A stretch of DNA of 36,881 bases from an uncultured Oscillospiraceae bacterium (GCA_944387845.1 CALXGH010000049.1:1-36881); one strand, 5' to 3'. Counted from the first letter of the stretch, positions 23,807 through 33,573 are shown. Notes: a model not told the origin generated them from the sequence alone. Program-made: numbers and translations.

Positions 23807-24382
23807 ATGGATATGGAAAATCTCAGGCTGTCATGCCTTTCATGTAAAAACTGTCCTCTTCATGAGACACGGACAAATGTGGTTTTCGGCGTGGGAAATC
23901 CCTCATCCTCCGTCATGCTCATCGGCGAGGGCCCAGGGGCCAATGAGGACCTTCAGGGCGAGCCATTTGTGGGCAGAGCGGGACTTCTCCTTGACGATAT
24001 GCTGAAGATAATCGACCTTGACAGACATAAAAATGTCTACATCACAAACATCGTAAAATGCCGTCCCCCGAAAAACAGGGACCCTTTAAATACTGAGCAG
24101 GACGCCTGTATGGGCTGGCTCAGGCAGCAGTACCTAATCATTAAGCCGAAGATAGTTGTCTGCCTGGGCAGGATCGCCGCCATGGCCCTTATAAAGCCCA
24201 GTTTTAAGATAACAGCGGAACACGGCCAGGTCTTTGACAAGGATGGGGTGAAATTTTTCGCGATTTACCACCCTGCCGCCCTTTTAAGAGATCAAAGCAA
24301 AATGCCCGACACATTTGTGGACCTTAAAAATCTTCAGACTCTTATAAGGGAAGTTGCTCCGGAAACTTATGAAAATATGTAA
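23807..24382 (+). CDS. Family 4 uracil-DNA glycosylase with 4Fe-4S cluster
   Basis: 191 residues. It removes uracil from DNA as the first step of base-excision repair. Motif A is GEGPGANED (40-48), and motif B includes YHPAALLR (His155). The iron-sulphur ligands are Cys13 and Cys16 (CxxC), Cys85 and Cys101, spaced as in the family (C-x15-C). The ATG at 23807 follows AGGAGG by seven bases; the longer open frame starts within its promoter region. A strong terminator lies downstream. Confidence 0.94.
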   Translation: MDMENLRLSCLSCKNCPLHETRTNVVFGVGNPSSSVMLIGEGPGANEDLQGEPFVGRAGLLLDDMLKIIDLDRHKNVYITNIVKCRPPKNRDPLNTEQDACMGWLRQQYLIIKPKIVVCLGRIAAMALIKPSFKITAEHGQVFDKDGVKFFAIYHPAALLRDQSKMPDTFVDLKNLQTLIREVAPETYENM

Positions 24383-24548
24383 AAATCACCCATTTTTCAA
24401 AAACTTTTCATGAAATTTACCAAGAAAATTATCATTTAATACTTTTGTAATACTTTTCGGTTTATTACTTAAAACTTTATGTTTATTATAATAACTGCAA
24501 ACGTTAGTTTTTCCTTTTTTATTTCATCCTCATTATTATTACACATGT

Positions 24549-24580
24549 AAAAAGCTCAGCAGATCACTGCTGAGCTTTTT
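24549..24580 (+). terminator. Terminator after the uracil-DNA glycosylase gene
   Basis: AAAAAGCTCAGCAG and CTGCTGAGCTTTTT form a perfect 14-base stem with a four-base loop. The AT-rich stretch 24383-24548 before it holds nothing I recognise. Confidence 0.9.
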
Positions 24581-24590
24581 ATTCTTTTCT

Positions 24591-24619
24591 TTGCTTTATA
24601 TATTTACATCGTGTATAAT
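24591..24619 (+). promoter_or_regulatory. Predicted promoter of the PcrA-type helicase gene
   Basis: TTGCTT at 24591-24596, a 17-base spacer and a consensus TATAAT at 24614-24619. Confidence 0.75.
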
Positions 24620-24649
24620 TATTTTAATACTTTTTAAGGGTTGATTTTT

Positions 24650-27133
24650 TTGTTAAACCAAGAGTTTAAAGATAGATTTATAAAGGCAAGGCGCCGTTTT
24701 ATAGAGCTGGATTTTAAAAATTTGAACGATATGCAGCTGAAGGCCGTCATGGCTACGGAAGGCCCTCTGCTACTCCTTGCCGGAGCTGGCTCCGGCAAAA
24801 CCACGGTCCTTATAAATAGGGTCGCAAATATACTCAAATACGGTCGGGCCTCCGACAGTACGGATGTGCCTGAGGAAATAACCGAGGCGGACGTGTGCTT
24901 TCTTGAGGATTATCTCCAGGCTCCCGATCCTGATTACAAAGAGTCTTTGGAGGCTATAATCTCACTGGAAAAAGCCCAGCCCTGGCAAGTCCTGGCAATA
25001 ACCTTTACAAATAAAGCCGCAAATGAGCTGAAAGAAAGGCTTGTAAATTCCATCGGCCCGGCGGCTGGCGATATATGGGCAATGACCTTCCACTCCGCCT
25101 GCGTCAGGATACTCAGGCGGGACATAGACAAAATTGGCTTTTCCTCATCTTTTACCATATATGACACTTCTGACAGCGTTACCATGATGAAAAGGATAAT
25201 GAAGGACCTGAACATATCCGACAGGGCCTTTCAGCCAAGATACATTCTCTCCTGTATTAGCAAGGCCAAGGACTCTCTCATCACCCCTGATGACTTCATG
25301 GCCCAGGCGGAGAAATCTTACGATCCGTCTAAAAAAGTGGTTGCCCAGGCATATCTTGAGTACTCAAAGCGTCTGAAGGCTGCCAACGCTCTTGACTTTG
25401 ACGACCTTATATACTACACAGTCCTGCTTCTGCGTGGAAACAAAGATGTCCGGGAGTATTATCAGAAGAAGTTTAAATATATCCTTGTGGACGAGTATCA
25501 GGACACAAACAATCTCCAGTACCTGCTTGTGAGCACACTTGCCGGAGGATATGAGAATATATGCGTTGTTGGCGATGATGACCAGAGCATATATAAATTC
25601 CGTGGCGCCACAATTAAGAACATTCTCGACTTTGAAAACCAGTACAAAAACGCAAGGACCATACGCCTTGAGCAGAATTACCGCTCTACAACCAATATTC
25701 TTGAGGCGGCAAATGATGTTATAAGGAACAACTCCGGCCGCAAAGGAAAAAAACTCTGGACCAGCAAGCCCGGCGGTGATCTTATAATGCTCCACCGCGC
25801 CCAAAGCGAGGAGGACGAAGCTCAGTATGTGGCCGAGCAGATAATACTCGGCACCGCAGCCGGAGCAAACTGGCGCGATTACGCAGTCTTATACAGAATA
25901 AACACACTTTCAAAAGGCCTTGAGTACGCCTTCAAGAAAAATGGCATACCATACAAAATTTACGGCGGTACAGGATTTTTCGACAGGGCTGAGGTAAAGG
26001 ATATGCTCTCATATCTCTGCCTTATCGCCAATACCGGAGACGATCTACGCCTTACAAGGATAATAAATGTTCCAGCCAGAGGCATTGGAGCCACCACAGT
26101 GGAAAAAATAAGAAACGCCGCCGGGGCAAGTGGCACATCCATGTTCGATGTGATGAAGAAGTCTGAAGAGATTCCTGGGCTGTCCAGGGTAAGCGCCAAG
26201 CTTAAACCCTTCACTCAAATGATAGAATCTCTCGGTGAGGCCGCCTCTTCCATGCCCCTCGACCTGCTTTATGACCTTCTTTTAGATGCCAGCGGGTACA
26301 TGAGAATGCTGGAGTCATCCAGCGATCCCCAGGATGAGATACGGCGTGAAAACGTTCTTGAACTGAAGTCCAGTATAATTTCATACATGCAGTCGACTGA
26401 AGAGCCAACCCTTGACGGTTTTTTAAGCGAGATCGCACTTTATACGGACCTTGACACTATGGAAAATGGGGACAACTGCGTATCTTTAATGACCATACAC
26501 AGCGCTAAAGGTCTTGAGTTTGACAATGTGTTTATTGTCGGCGCCGAGGATGGCATATTCCCTTCCATAAGGTCCATCGGTGAGATGGAAGAGATGGAAG
26601 AGGAACGCAGGCTCTGCTATGTGGCCATAACAAGAGCAAGAGAACATCTCACTTTCACATGTTCGGCAAGACGCATGCTCCATGGGAAAACCAGCGCCAA
26701 TCAGGTATCAAGATTTATTGATGAGATAAGTTCTGAACATATAAACAGGCCGCCGGAGACTATAAGATCCCCATACGGCCCTACTTACGGGGTCAGTCGA
26801 GAAGAGCATCTTCTCGATTCCGCCGGATATTCAGATTACAGCGACTACTATGAGCGGCGCAGGAATATCTATTACAATGACCCGGCCATAAAAAGGTCAT
26901 ACGAGCCGAAAAAGAAGAGGCCTGTATCATCTTCCATATCCCAGTCCCCGTCAAATCAGCCTCTGCCTGATTTTAAAGAAGGCGACAGAATAACCCATAC
27001 CGCTTTCGGTGCCGGCACCATAATCTCTGTCAAGCCGGTTGGAAATGACGCCCTTATAAAGGTAGATTTTGACTCCGTAGGCTCAAAACAGTTAATGCTG
27101 AAAACTGCTTCAAAATATATGAAGTACCAATAA
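24650..27133 (+). CDS. pcrA: ATP-dependent DNA helicase, PcrA/UvrD type
   Basis: 827 residues, superfamily 1A, a 3'-5' helicase in repair and replication-conflict removal. Motifs in order: AGAGSGKTT (I), AITFTNKAANELKERL (Ia), DEYQDTN (II), VGDDDQSIYKFRGA (III), EQNYRST (IV), MTIHSAKGLEFD (V) and CYVAITRARE (VI). The C-terminal Tudor-like domain is FKEGDRITHTAFGAGTI. The start is TTG at 24650, nine bases after AAGGG; an earlier TTG at 24641 directly touches that site. An insertion of about 50 residues separates motifs I and Ia, making it longer than the usual 720-750. Confidence 0.95.
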   Translation: MLNQEFKDRFIKARRRFIELDFKNLNDMQLKAVMATEGPLLLLAGAGSGKTTVLINRVANILKYGRASDSTDVPEEITEADVCFLEDYLQAPDPDYKESLEAIISLEKAQPWQVLAITFTNKAANELKERLVNSIGPAAGDIWAMTFHSACVRILRRDIDKIGFSSSFTIYDTSDSVTMMKRIMKDLNISDRAFQPRYILSCISKAKDSLITPDDFMAQAEKSYDPSKKVVAQAYLEYSKRLKAANALDFDDLIYYTVLLLRGNKDVREYYQKKFKYILVDEYQDTNNLQYLLVSTLAGGYENICVVGDDDQSIYKFRGATIKNILDFENQYKNARTIRLEQNYRSTTNILEAANDVIRNNSGRKGKKLWTSKPGGDLIMLHRAQSEEDEAQYVAEQIILGTAAGANWRDYAVLYRINTLSKGLEYAFKKNGIPYKIYGGTGFFDRAEVKDMLSYLCLIANTGDDLRLTRIINVPARGIGATTVEKIRNAAGASGTSMFDVMKKSEEIPGLSRVSAKLKPFTQMIESLGEAASSMPLDLLYDLLLDASGYMRMLESSSDPQDEIRRENVLELKSSIISYMQSTEEPTLDGFLSEIALYTDLDTMENGDNCVSLMTIHSAKGLEFDNVFIVGAEDGIFPSIRSIGEMEEMEEERRLCYVAITRAREHLTFTCSARRMLHGKTSANQVSRFIDEISSEHINRPPETIRSPYGPTYGVSREEHLLDSAGYSDYSDYYERRRNIYYNDPAIKRSYEPKKKRPVSSSISQSPSNQPLPDFKEGDRITHTAFGAGTIISVKPVGNDALIKVDFDSVGSKQLMLKTASKYMKYQ

Positions 27134-27147
27134 AAAAGGAGCATTCT

Positions 27148-28299
27148 ATGAAAAACTTTATCAGTTGCTCAGAAAACAGGCCGTCGGACATGATCCGAAA
27201 CACGTTGTCATTTTTTATGTATGCGCTCATTGGCGCCACTGCGGGCATTTTGGGTGCTAAGTACTTTCAGTCCCTTTTCGGACCAATGGATATGAAACAG
27301 AAGTTTTTTCTCGTCCTCATACTGTTTCTGTCTATCTATGTATCAATCTTCCTGCAGCTTATAATCCATGAGGCGGGCCATCTCGTTTTCTTTCTTTTTT
27401 CAGGATACAAATTTGTTTCCTTTAGAATTGGTAGTACCATTTTCCTAAAATCCAACGGAAAAATGGTGAAAAAGCGCTATTTTGTCCAGGGTACAGGCGG
27501 CCAGTGCCTTATGGCGCCGCCACCATATAACGGAGGTAATTTTCCCCAATTTCTGTACAATATGGGCGGGGTCATATTCAATATTCTCGTTTCCCTCCTG
27601 GCGCTTTTCCTTTTCTTATTTACAAAATTTCTGCCACTTCTTGTGTTTGCCATCTGCGGTATTGTCATTGCCGTTTCCAATGGTATTCCAATGAAAACAA
27701 AGGCTGTAAACAACGATGGTCTTAACGCACTGAATATAAAAAAAGATAAGTCAGCATCCCACGCTTTTTATATGCAGCTTCTCATAAACGCCCATCTTAG
27801 CCAGGGCGAGAGAATGAAAGACATGCCTGACGATTGGTTTTCCATGCCTCGTGCCGAGGAAATGGACGATGGTCTCACCGCAGGCTATGGCGCCTATGTG
27901 GCTATGCGCGAGCTAGATCAAAAGGACTTTCAAAAAGCCTACTGGGACATGGAATTTCTTATCGAAAACGCGTCTGGTCTTATCGGCGTACACAAAGTTG
28001 CCTTGCTTTCTGAAATCCTATTTTTGGAGCTTATAGGTGAAAACAGATGGGCTAAGGTTGAATCATTGTACACTCCTGAATTGGAAAAATCCCTTCAGCT
28101 GTCATCTCGTTCTCCTTCAGCCCTGAGAACCCTTTACGCCTATGAGCTTATCCACAAAAGAAATTTTGGTAAGGCCGAGCGGCACAAAATGGCCTTTGAG
28201 AGCGCCCTTACTGTATTTCCAAACGCCGGCGAGGCAGAAATGGAAAAAGAGCTTTTTGACCTTGTAAAGCCCGGTCCTTCACCTGATCTCTATAACTGA
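27148..28299 (+). CDS. M50-like membrane metalloprotease with a soluble C-terminal helical domain
   Basis: 383 residues. Hydrophobic segments cover about 15-38, 52-82 and 138-180. The second contains HEAGH (His74, Glu75, His78), the zinc-binding motif of site-2-type proteases. After the third comes NGIP (178-181) with DG at 190-191, which fits the second M50 signature (N..P...DG). The C-terminal half (about 200-383) is soluble and helix-rich, resembling TPR-like repeats. It starts 14 bases after the helicase stop with AAAAGGAG, so it is probably co-transcribed. Its substrate is unknown. Confidence 0.8.
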   Translation: MKNFISCSENRPSDMIRNTLSFFMYALIGATAGILGAKYFQSLFGPMDMKQKFFLVLILFLSIYVSIFLQLIIHEAGHLVFFLFSGYKFVSFRIGSTIFLKSNGKMVKKRYFVQGTGGQCLMAPPPYNGGNFPQFLYNMGGVIFNILVSLLALFLFLFTKFLPLLVFAICGIVIAVSNGIPMKTKAVNNDGLNALNIKKDKSASHAFYMQLLINAHLSQGERMKDMPDDWFSMPRAEEMDDGLTAGYGAYVAMRELDQKDFQKAYWDMEFLIENASGLIGVHKVALLSEILFLELIGENRWAKVESLYTPELEKSLQLSSRSPSALRTLYAYELIHKRNFGKAERHKMAFESALTVFPNAGEAEMEKELFDLVKPGPSPDLYN

Positions 28300-28304
28300 A
28301 AAGC

Positions 28305-28339
28305 AAAACCCTTTGTCTGAAAATTAGGCAAAGGGTTTT
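28305..28339 (+). terminator. Terminator of the helicase-protease operon
   Basis: AAAACCCTTTG and CAAAGGGTTTT pair around a 13-base loop, ending in a T-run. Confidence 0.88.
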
Positions 28340-28448
28340 TTATTTCGATAAAACTATACTTCGGCAGTCCCGGACTTAAAATACGGGTAATTTGCGGCGT
28401 GCTTACCATACACACGTAAAAACTTTTGCATATGTAAATGTTTTCTGC

Positions 28449-29207
28449 TCAGTTCTGGCTGTAATTTTCCACTTTTCTAAGCTGAGCGTACAGCTCCTTA
28501 ACAGCCTCAATATCCTCCGGCGCACCCATAACATGGAAAATACAGGTTCCCTCAGCGCCCATAACACCGCCGCCACCAACAAGCACAGCGTCTGCGCATG
28601 TGAGGTCGCTTATGGCCTCAATCTCGGTGTATGCCTTTCCCGGCAGGTGGCCCATTCTCAATCCCGTGGCCTCCGGGTCATTTATAAGCTCCATAATGTC
28701 AGTTACAGGAGCGTCCACCCTTTTTTCAAGACCAACAGGCGCAAGGATTCTTGCCCGTCTACCGTATGCCGCCCTGATAACACGACCCACAGTGCCGCCC
28801 TGGGGATGGCCTATAAGTACACCGACATCTCCTGTTCTGGGATTTACTGCGTTTCCGCCTTTGATTATTATGTCTCCGGCGCTTATCCTGTCAAGAACAT
28901 CCTCAAATGTGAGGTCTTTCTCCCATTTGCCGTCGATGATTACAATGTCGGCGTTTTCAGCTTTCTCAACTTTACTGTCCGGTGGAAGTATGACGCCTCT
29001 TATCATTCTAGACTTCAGCGGCCCTATGTCATAGCCAATACTCTCAAGTACAGCTTCCGCCACATATCCGTTTGTTGTGCCGGCATTTATAACTACAATG
29101 CCCTTTTTTAGTCTCTCTTTCAAGCAATCCTGCTGGCATATACCAAGAGCGATAAGCCTCTTGCTCATGGCAGGCGTGAGCATTATAACGCAGCTTTTAG
29201 TTTCCAT
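28449..29207 (-). CDS. Conserved protein of unknown function next to the spoIIA operon
   Basis: 252 residues, soluble. I do not recognise a named family. Visible features are KKGIVVINAGTTNGYVAEAV near the N terminus, ADIVIIDGKW, AGDIIIKGGNAVNP, GVLIGHPQGGT, APVGLEKRV and ADAVLVGGGGVMG near the C terminus. These glycine-rich loops after beta-strands suggest a nucleotide- or cofactor-binding alpha/beta fold. The ATG at 29207 is nine bases after GGGGAGG; an earlier ATG touches the site. It lies downstream of the sigF terminator, so it may have its own promoter, which I could not place. Confidence 0.75.
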   Translation of the reverse strand: METKSCVIMLTPAMSKRLIALGICQQDCLKERLKKGIVVINAGTTNGYVAEAVLESIGYDIGPLKSRMIRGVILPPDSKVEKAENADIVIIDGKWEKDLTFEDVLDRISAGDIIIKGGNAVNPRTGDVGVLIGHPQGGTVGRVIRAAYGRRARILAPVGLEKRVDAPVTDIMELINDPEATGLRMGHLPGKAYTEIEAISDLTCADAVLVGGGGVMGAEGTCIFHVMGAPEDIEAVKELYAQLRKVENYSQN

Positions 29208-29278
29208 AATATTCATCCTCCCCTGTTCCCCTGATATTTAAAATTATCTGTTTTTCATCTTAACATAGTAGTTTTCAT

Positions 29279-29312
29279 AAGACAATAGCCCCACTCTGGG
29301 GGCTATTGTCTT
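29279..29312 (-). terminator. Hairpin after sigF
   Basis: AAGACAATAGCCCC and a GGGGCTATTGTCTT arm pair around a short loop, and the stem begins at the sigF stop codon. The T-tract on the minus strand is short, so termination may be partial. Confidence 0.7.
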
Positions 29313-30037
29313 TACTCCAGGTACTTTCGCAGTTTCTCCACAGCTTTTTTCTCCACCCTGGAGACCTGGACCTGGGAAATTCCGATTATTTTGGCGGTCT
29401 GATTCTGGGTAAGACCTCTATAATACCGCAGAACAATAACCATCTGTTCCTTTTCAGCAAGGGACGATATGGCTTCCCTAAGGGCCACATGCTCTATAAG
29501 CGTCTCTTCCTGCTTCGTGTCCCCTATCATCTGCTCGAGGGTAAATCCCTCATCCCCAGTCTCACGCTGAAGGGAGTCCGTTGCCGCCGTGGCGTTTTCG
29601 CACATGGCGATATCTTCCGCCTCGAATCCGGTCTCGGCAGCTATCTCCGAAAGATACGGCTCCCTGCCCAGCTTCTGTTCAAGGCTCTCTTTCGCCTTCC
29701 TTATGGCGTAAGCCCGCTCCTTTACGCCCCGACTTACTTTCACCGCACCGTCGTCCCTCAGAAACCGACGTATCTCACCGGCGATCTTTGGTACTGCGTA
29801 TGTAGAAAACTGGGTGCCGTACTGTGTGTCAAACCCGTATACCGCCTTTAAAAACCCCACGCAGCCAAGCTGATAAAGGTCGTCGGCGTCAACGCCTCTG
29901 CCAAAAAATCTTTTGGCAACGCTCCATATAAGGCCTGTGTTCTCACTGACCATTTTTTCGGAGGCGTCTCTGTCCCCCGCCTGGGCTTTTTTTATGAGGT
30001 CGTATGTATCATATGTACACTGGGCGTTTTCACTCAT
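29312..30037 (-). CDS. sigF: RNA polymerase sporulation sigma factor SigF (SpoIIAC)
   Basis: 241 residues. The forespore-specific sigma factor switched on after asymmetric division. Region 2 shows DLYQLGCVGFLKAVYGFD and FSTYAVPKIAGEIRRFLRDDG. Region 3 is KVSRGVKERAYAI, and region 4 ends with a helix-turn-helix (LTQNQTAKIIGISQVQVSRVEK). It overlaps spoIIAB by four bases (ATGA). The order spoIIAA-spoIIAB-sigF is as in other endospore formers. Confidence 0.96.
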   Translation of the reverse strand: MSENAQCTYDTYDLIKKAQAGDRDASEKMVSENTGLIWSVAKRFFGRGVDADDLYQLGCVGFLKAVYGFDTQYGTQFSTYAVPKIAGEIRRFLRDDGAVKVSRGVKERAYAIRKAKESLEQKLGREPYLSEIAAETGFEAEDIAMCENATAATDSLQRETGDEGFTLEQMIGDTKQEETLIEHVALREAISSLAEKEQMVIVLRYYRGLTQNQTAKIIGISQVQVSRVEKKAVEKLRKYLE

Positions 30038-30474
30038 CTCAGTCTTACCCTCTGGGAGAGCTTAACTTTCATGGATACCGTTGTGCCCTTACCTGGTGTG
30101 GATTTTACCTTAAGGGAGTCTGTAAAGCTCTCCATTATGGTAAATCCCATTCCGCTTCTCTCGTCCCCGCCGGTTGTGAACATTGGCTCTCTGGCCTTTT
30201 CTATGTCCTCGATACCCTTGCCGTAATCTCTTACGATTATCTCAACCAGATTTTTTTCGTAAATGCTGACTTTCAGAAGTATTCTGCCTATCTCATTTGG
30301 ATAGGCGTGAACGATACAGTTTGTAACGGCCTCGCTGACAAGGGTCTTTATATCCCCCACCTCTTCCAGCGTAGGGTCCAGTTGGGAGATAAACCCGGCC
30401 ACGGCGGACCGGGCAAATCTCTCGTTTACGGAGTTTGAGGGAAACTCCAGCTTCATTTTGTTTATTTCTTTCAT
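30034..30474 (-). CDS. spoIIAB: Anti-sigma F factor SpoIIAB
   Basis: 146 residues. A GHKL-type protein kinase that binds and inhibits SigF, and phosphorylates SpoIIAA. The N-box is SEAVTNCIVHAY, G1 is DYGKGI and G2 is GDERSGMGFTIM, with a final TTVSMKVKL strand. The ATG is eight bases after GGGAGG. It is the middle gene of the spoIIA operon, 19 bases after spoIIAA. Confidence 0.95.
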   Translation of the reverse strand: MKEINKMKLEFPSNSVNERFARSAVAGFISQLDPTLEEVGDIKTLVSEAVTNCIVHAYPNEIGRILLKVSIYEKNLVEIIVRDYGKGIEDIEKAREPMFTTGGDERSGMGFTIMESFTDSLKVKSTPGKGTTVSMKVKLSQRVRLR

Positions 30475-30493
30475 TTGTATAACCTCCCTTTTA

Positions 30494-30808
30494 TCAGACC
30501 GTGGCCGATATGCCGATTATCCTGTCGATGCCGGCAGCGTCAAAAACGTGCATTGGCTGCTTCTGAACGTTTTCCACCCAGAGCCTACCTCCTATGGCGT
30601 TTACCTTTTTGTAGGCCTTTAAAACGATGGCGATACCGGATGAGTCCATAAAGCTCACTTTGCCCATGTCGATGTGGCAGTCCCGGGGCAATGTATCATC
30701 GATTTTGTTCATTATCTTGTCCATAATGTCTCTTGCCCCATGGTGGTCAAGCTCCCCGGAAAGAGCTATGGTCAGTCTGTTGTTATCGTATGTAAAAACA
30801 GCTTTCAT
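30494..30808 (-). CDS. spoIIAA: Anti-sigma F factor antagonist SpoIIAA
   Basis: 104 residues, a STAS domain. The phosphorylated serine is in FMDSSGIAIV (Ser56/Ser57). When unphosphorylated it frees SigF from SpoIIAB. The start follows AAAGGAG. Only 32 bases separate it from the valS terminator, and I could not place a clear sigma-H promoter there, so part of the promoter must overlap the valS 3' end or lie within it. Confidence 0.94.
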   Translation of the reverse strand: MKAVFTYDNNRLTIALSGELDHHGARDIMDKIMNKIDDTLPRDCHIDMGKVSFMDSSGIAIVLKAYKKVNAIGGRLWVENVQKQPMHVFDAAGIDRIIGISATV

Positions 30809-30840
30809 CTTCCCGCTCCTTTATCTTTCAAAATAGTAAA

Positions 30841-30878
30841 AAAATACCCATATACCTACATCGGTATATGGGTATTTT
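30841..30878 (-). terminator. Terminator of valS
   Basis: AAAATACCCATATACC and GGTATATGGGTATTTT form a 16-base stem with a six-base loop, followed on the minus strand by a T-run, 28 bases after the valS stop and just ahead of spoIIAA. Confidence 0.85.
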
Positions 30879-30906
30879 AACTTTAATATTCCGCAGATTT
30901 TGTCAG

Positions 30907-33531
30907 TTACTGCTGTTTGAGATTATTTAACGTCTCGGTGAGATTTTCGATAAGGGCGTTTGCCTTTGTTATCTTATCACGCTCCAGATTTACAACATGT
31001 TCCGGGGCTTTTGTAACAAAGTTCTGGTTAGCAAGCTTGCCTTCCGTAATTTTAATTACATTCTTCGCCTTCTCTATCTCCTTCTCGATTCTCTCGATCT
31101 CCTTGGAGATATCAACAAGTTTGCTAAGCGGCATGAACATGCTGCAGTCGTTTGTAGCGCAGGATACCATCTTGTCGGGATCATCCGGCATTTTGTCTGT
31201 TATCTCAACTTCACTTGCGTAAGCAAGCTTGGATAGGTAGACTTTTCCGCTCTCGAAAACGCTCTTCTTGTCTGTAACGATAATGAGGTTTGGCTTCTTG
31301 GATGGTGGAACGCCCATCTCGGCTCTGCGGACACGTACAGCCTTAACGGCGGCCATAATCTTCTCAAAGTCCTCTTCTTCAGACCTAAAGTTGAACTTCT
31401 CCTGGTACTCTGGGTATTTGGAAATCATGATAGCTTCGTCATCATGTGGCAGTGCCTGATAGATTTCCTCGGTTATAAACGGCATGAATGGGTGCAGAAG
31501 CTTTAGTAGCTCTGTGAGAACATAGAGCAGTACCTGCTGGGCTCTTATCTTGCTGTCCTCATCATCGCCGTTAAGACGAGGCTTTGTTATCTCGATATAC
31601 CAGTCGCAGAAGGTATCCCAGATGAAGTCGTATATCTTGTTTGCGGCGATACCAAGTTCGAACTTATCGATATTCTCGTTTACCTCTTTTGCAAGGCCGT
31701 TGAACTTGGACAGCAGCCATTTGTCCTCAAGCTCCAGCTTTTCAGGCAGGCCGTTTTTGTCTATTGTCAGGTTCATCATAACAAACCTGGAAGCGTTCCA
31801 TATCTTGTTTGCGAAATTACGCATAGCCTCGCATCTCTCCGGGAAATAGCGCATGTCGTTTCCTGGTGAGTTGCCGGTGATAATATTGAATCTCAGTGCG
31901 TCAGCGCCGTAATTTTCAATTACCTCTATTGGGTCAACGCCGTTTCCTAAAGATTTACTCATCTTCCTGCCCTGGCTGTCTCTTATAAGTCCGTGGAAGA
32001 GAACTGTCTTAAAAGGCTCTTTTCCCATGTGCTCAAGGCCAGAGAAAATCATTCTGGCAACCCAGAAGAAGATGATGTCATAGCCTGTAACAAGAACGCT
32101 TGTGGGATAGAAATAATCAAGGTCAGGCGTCTTTTCAGGCCAGCCGAGAGTTGAAAACGGCCAAAGTGCGGAGCTGAACCAAGTATCGAGAACGTCCTCG
32201 TCCCTGTGTATATTCTTAGAGTGGCAGTGGGCGCACTCTGTTGCGTCCTCTTTGGATACTGTAATCTCTCCGCAGTCGTCGCAGTACCAGGCCGGGATCT
32301 GATGTCCCCACCAGAGCTGACGGGAAATACACCAGTCGTGGGCGTTTTCCATCCAGTTGAAATATGTCTTGTTAAAGCGCTCAGGAACAAATTTTATCCT
32401 GCCGTCTTTTACGACCTCAATGGCCTCTTTGGCAAGTGGCGCCATTTTTACAAACCACTGTGGGCTTGTCATAGGCTCAACTGTTGTGCCGCAGCGGTAG
32501 CAGGTGCCTACATTGTGGTCGTGGTCCTCGATTTTAACAAGGTAGCCCTCTTTTTCAAGGTCAGCTACGATTGCTTTTCTCGCCTCATAGCGGTCCATAC
32601 CGTTATACTTGCCGCCGTTTATGATCTTAGCGTCCTCATCCAGAATGAGGATCTGCTCAAGGTTGTGTCTGAGTCCTGCCTCATAGTCGTTAGGGTCGTG
32701 GCATGGAGTCAGCTTAACGGCGCCTGTACCGAAGCCAAGCTCAACGAAATCATCGGCAACGATTGGTATCTCTCTTTCAACGAGAGGCAGTATGGCCTTC
32801 TTGCCAACAAGATGCTTATACTTCTCGTCGTCCGGATGTACGGCAATACCTGTATCGCCAAGCATGGTCTCAGGACGTGTTGTGGCGATTGTAAGATACT
32901 CATCGCTGTCCTTTATCGGGTAACGTATGTGCCAGAACTTGCCCGGCTGATCCTGATATTCAACCTCCGCGTCGGACAGAGCGGTACGGCAGTGAGGGCA
33001 CCAGTTGATTATACGGTTGCCCTTATAAATAAGGCCCTTATTGTAGAGGTTTACAAACACCTCTCTTACGGCCTTGGAGCAGCCTTCGTCCATTGTAAAG
33101 CGCTCTCTGTCCCAGTCGCAGGAACAGCCCAGAGTCTTAAGCTGCTCAACAATGCGGTTTCCAAATCTGTTTTTCCACTCCCAGACCTTTTCAAGGAACT
33201 TCTCACGTCCCAGGTCGTATCTTGTGATTCCCTCTTTGCGGAGATTCTCCTCAACTTTTATCTGGGTCGCGATACCGGCGTGGTCCGTGCCAGGAATCCA
33301 CAGGGCGGCATAGCCCTGCATTCTCTTTACCCTGATGAGAACATCCTGAAGCGTCTCGTCAAAGGCATGGCCAAGGTGAAGCTGGCCTGTTACGTTCGGT
33401 GGGGGGATAACTATGGTGAAAGGCTTTTTCTCCGGGTCGATCTTCCCTTTGAAATAGCCGCCCTTCAGCCACATATCGTAGATTTTCTTCTCTACGACTT
33501 TGGGGTCGTATACTTTCGGTAATTCTTTCAT
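30907..33531 (-). CDS. valS: Valyl-tRNA synthetase
   Basis: 874 residues, class I. It charges tRNA-Val. HIGH appears as [13 protein letters not shown] (HLGH at 52-55) and KMSKS as [14 protein letters not shown]. Also visible are the editing domain ([19 protein letters not shown]), the [16 protein letters not shown] segment and a C-terminal coiled coil ([18 protein letters not shown]). The ATG at 33531 lies nine bases after AGGAGG; the open frame extends further upstream into the T-box and is not coding there. Confidence 0.97.
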   Translation of the reverse strand: MKELPKVYDPKVVEKKIYDMWLKGGYFKGKIDPEKKPFTIVIPPPNVTGQLHLGHAFDETLQDVLIRVKRMQGYAALWIPGTDHAGIATQIKVEENLRKEGITRYDLGREKFLEKVWEWKNRFGNRIVEQLKTLGCSCDWDRERFTMDEGCSKAVREVFVNLYNKGLIYKGNRIINWCPHCRTALSDAEVEYQDQPGKFWHIRYPIKDSDEYLTIATTRPETMLGDTGIAVHPDDEKYKHLVGKKAILPLVEREIPIVADDFVELGFGTGAVKLTPCHDPNDYEAGLRHNLEQILILDEDAKIINGGKYNGMDRYEARKAIVADLEKEGYLVKIEDHDHNVGTCYRCGTTVEPMTSPQWFVKMAPLAKEAIEVVKDGRIKFVPERFNKTYFNWMENAHDWCISRQLWWGHQIPAWYCDDCGEITVSKEDATECAHCHSKNIHRDEDVLDTWFSSALWPFSTLGWPEKTPDLDYFYPTSVLVTGYDIIFFWVARMIFSGLEHMGKEPFKTVLFHGLIRDSQGRKMSKSLGNGVDPIEVIENYGADALRFNIITGNSPGNDMRYFPERCEAMRNFANKIWNASRFVMMNLTIDKNGLPEKLELEDKWLLSKFNGLAKEVNENIDKFELGIAANKIYDFIWDTFCDWYIEITKPRLNGDDEDSKIRAQQVLLYVLTELLKLLHPFMPFITEEIYQALPHDDEAIMISKYPEYQEKFNFRSEEEDFEKIMAAVKAVRVRRAEMGVPPSKKPNLIIVTDKKSVFESGKVYLSKLAYASEVEITDKMPDDPDKMVSCATNDCSMFMPLSKLVDISKEIERIEKEIEKAKNVIKITEGKLANQNFVTKAPEHVVNLERDKITKANALIENLTETLNNLKQQ

Positions 33532-33573
33532 TATGTTTATCCTCCTGTAAAAGAGTATTATTTGCGTAAAAAT

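Noticed and set aside
32206..33522. 438-codon plus-strand open frame opposite valS
   Set aside because: It lies wholly antisense to valS, whose HIGH and KMSKS motifs are intact. The translated text is rich in Cys, Val and Leu without any domain pattern.
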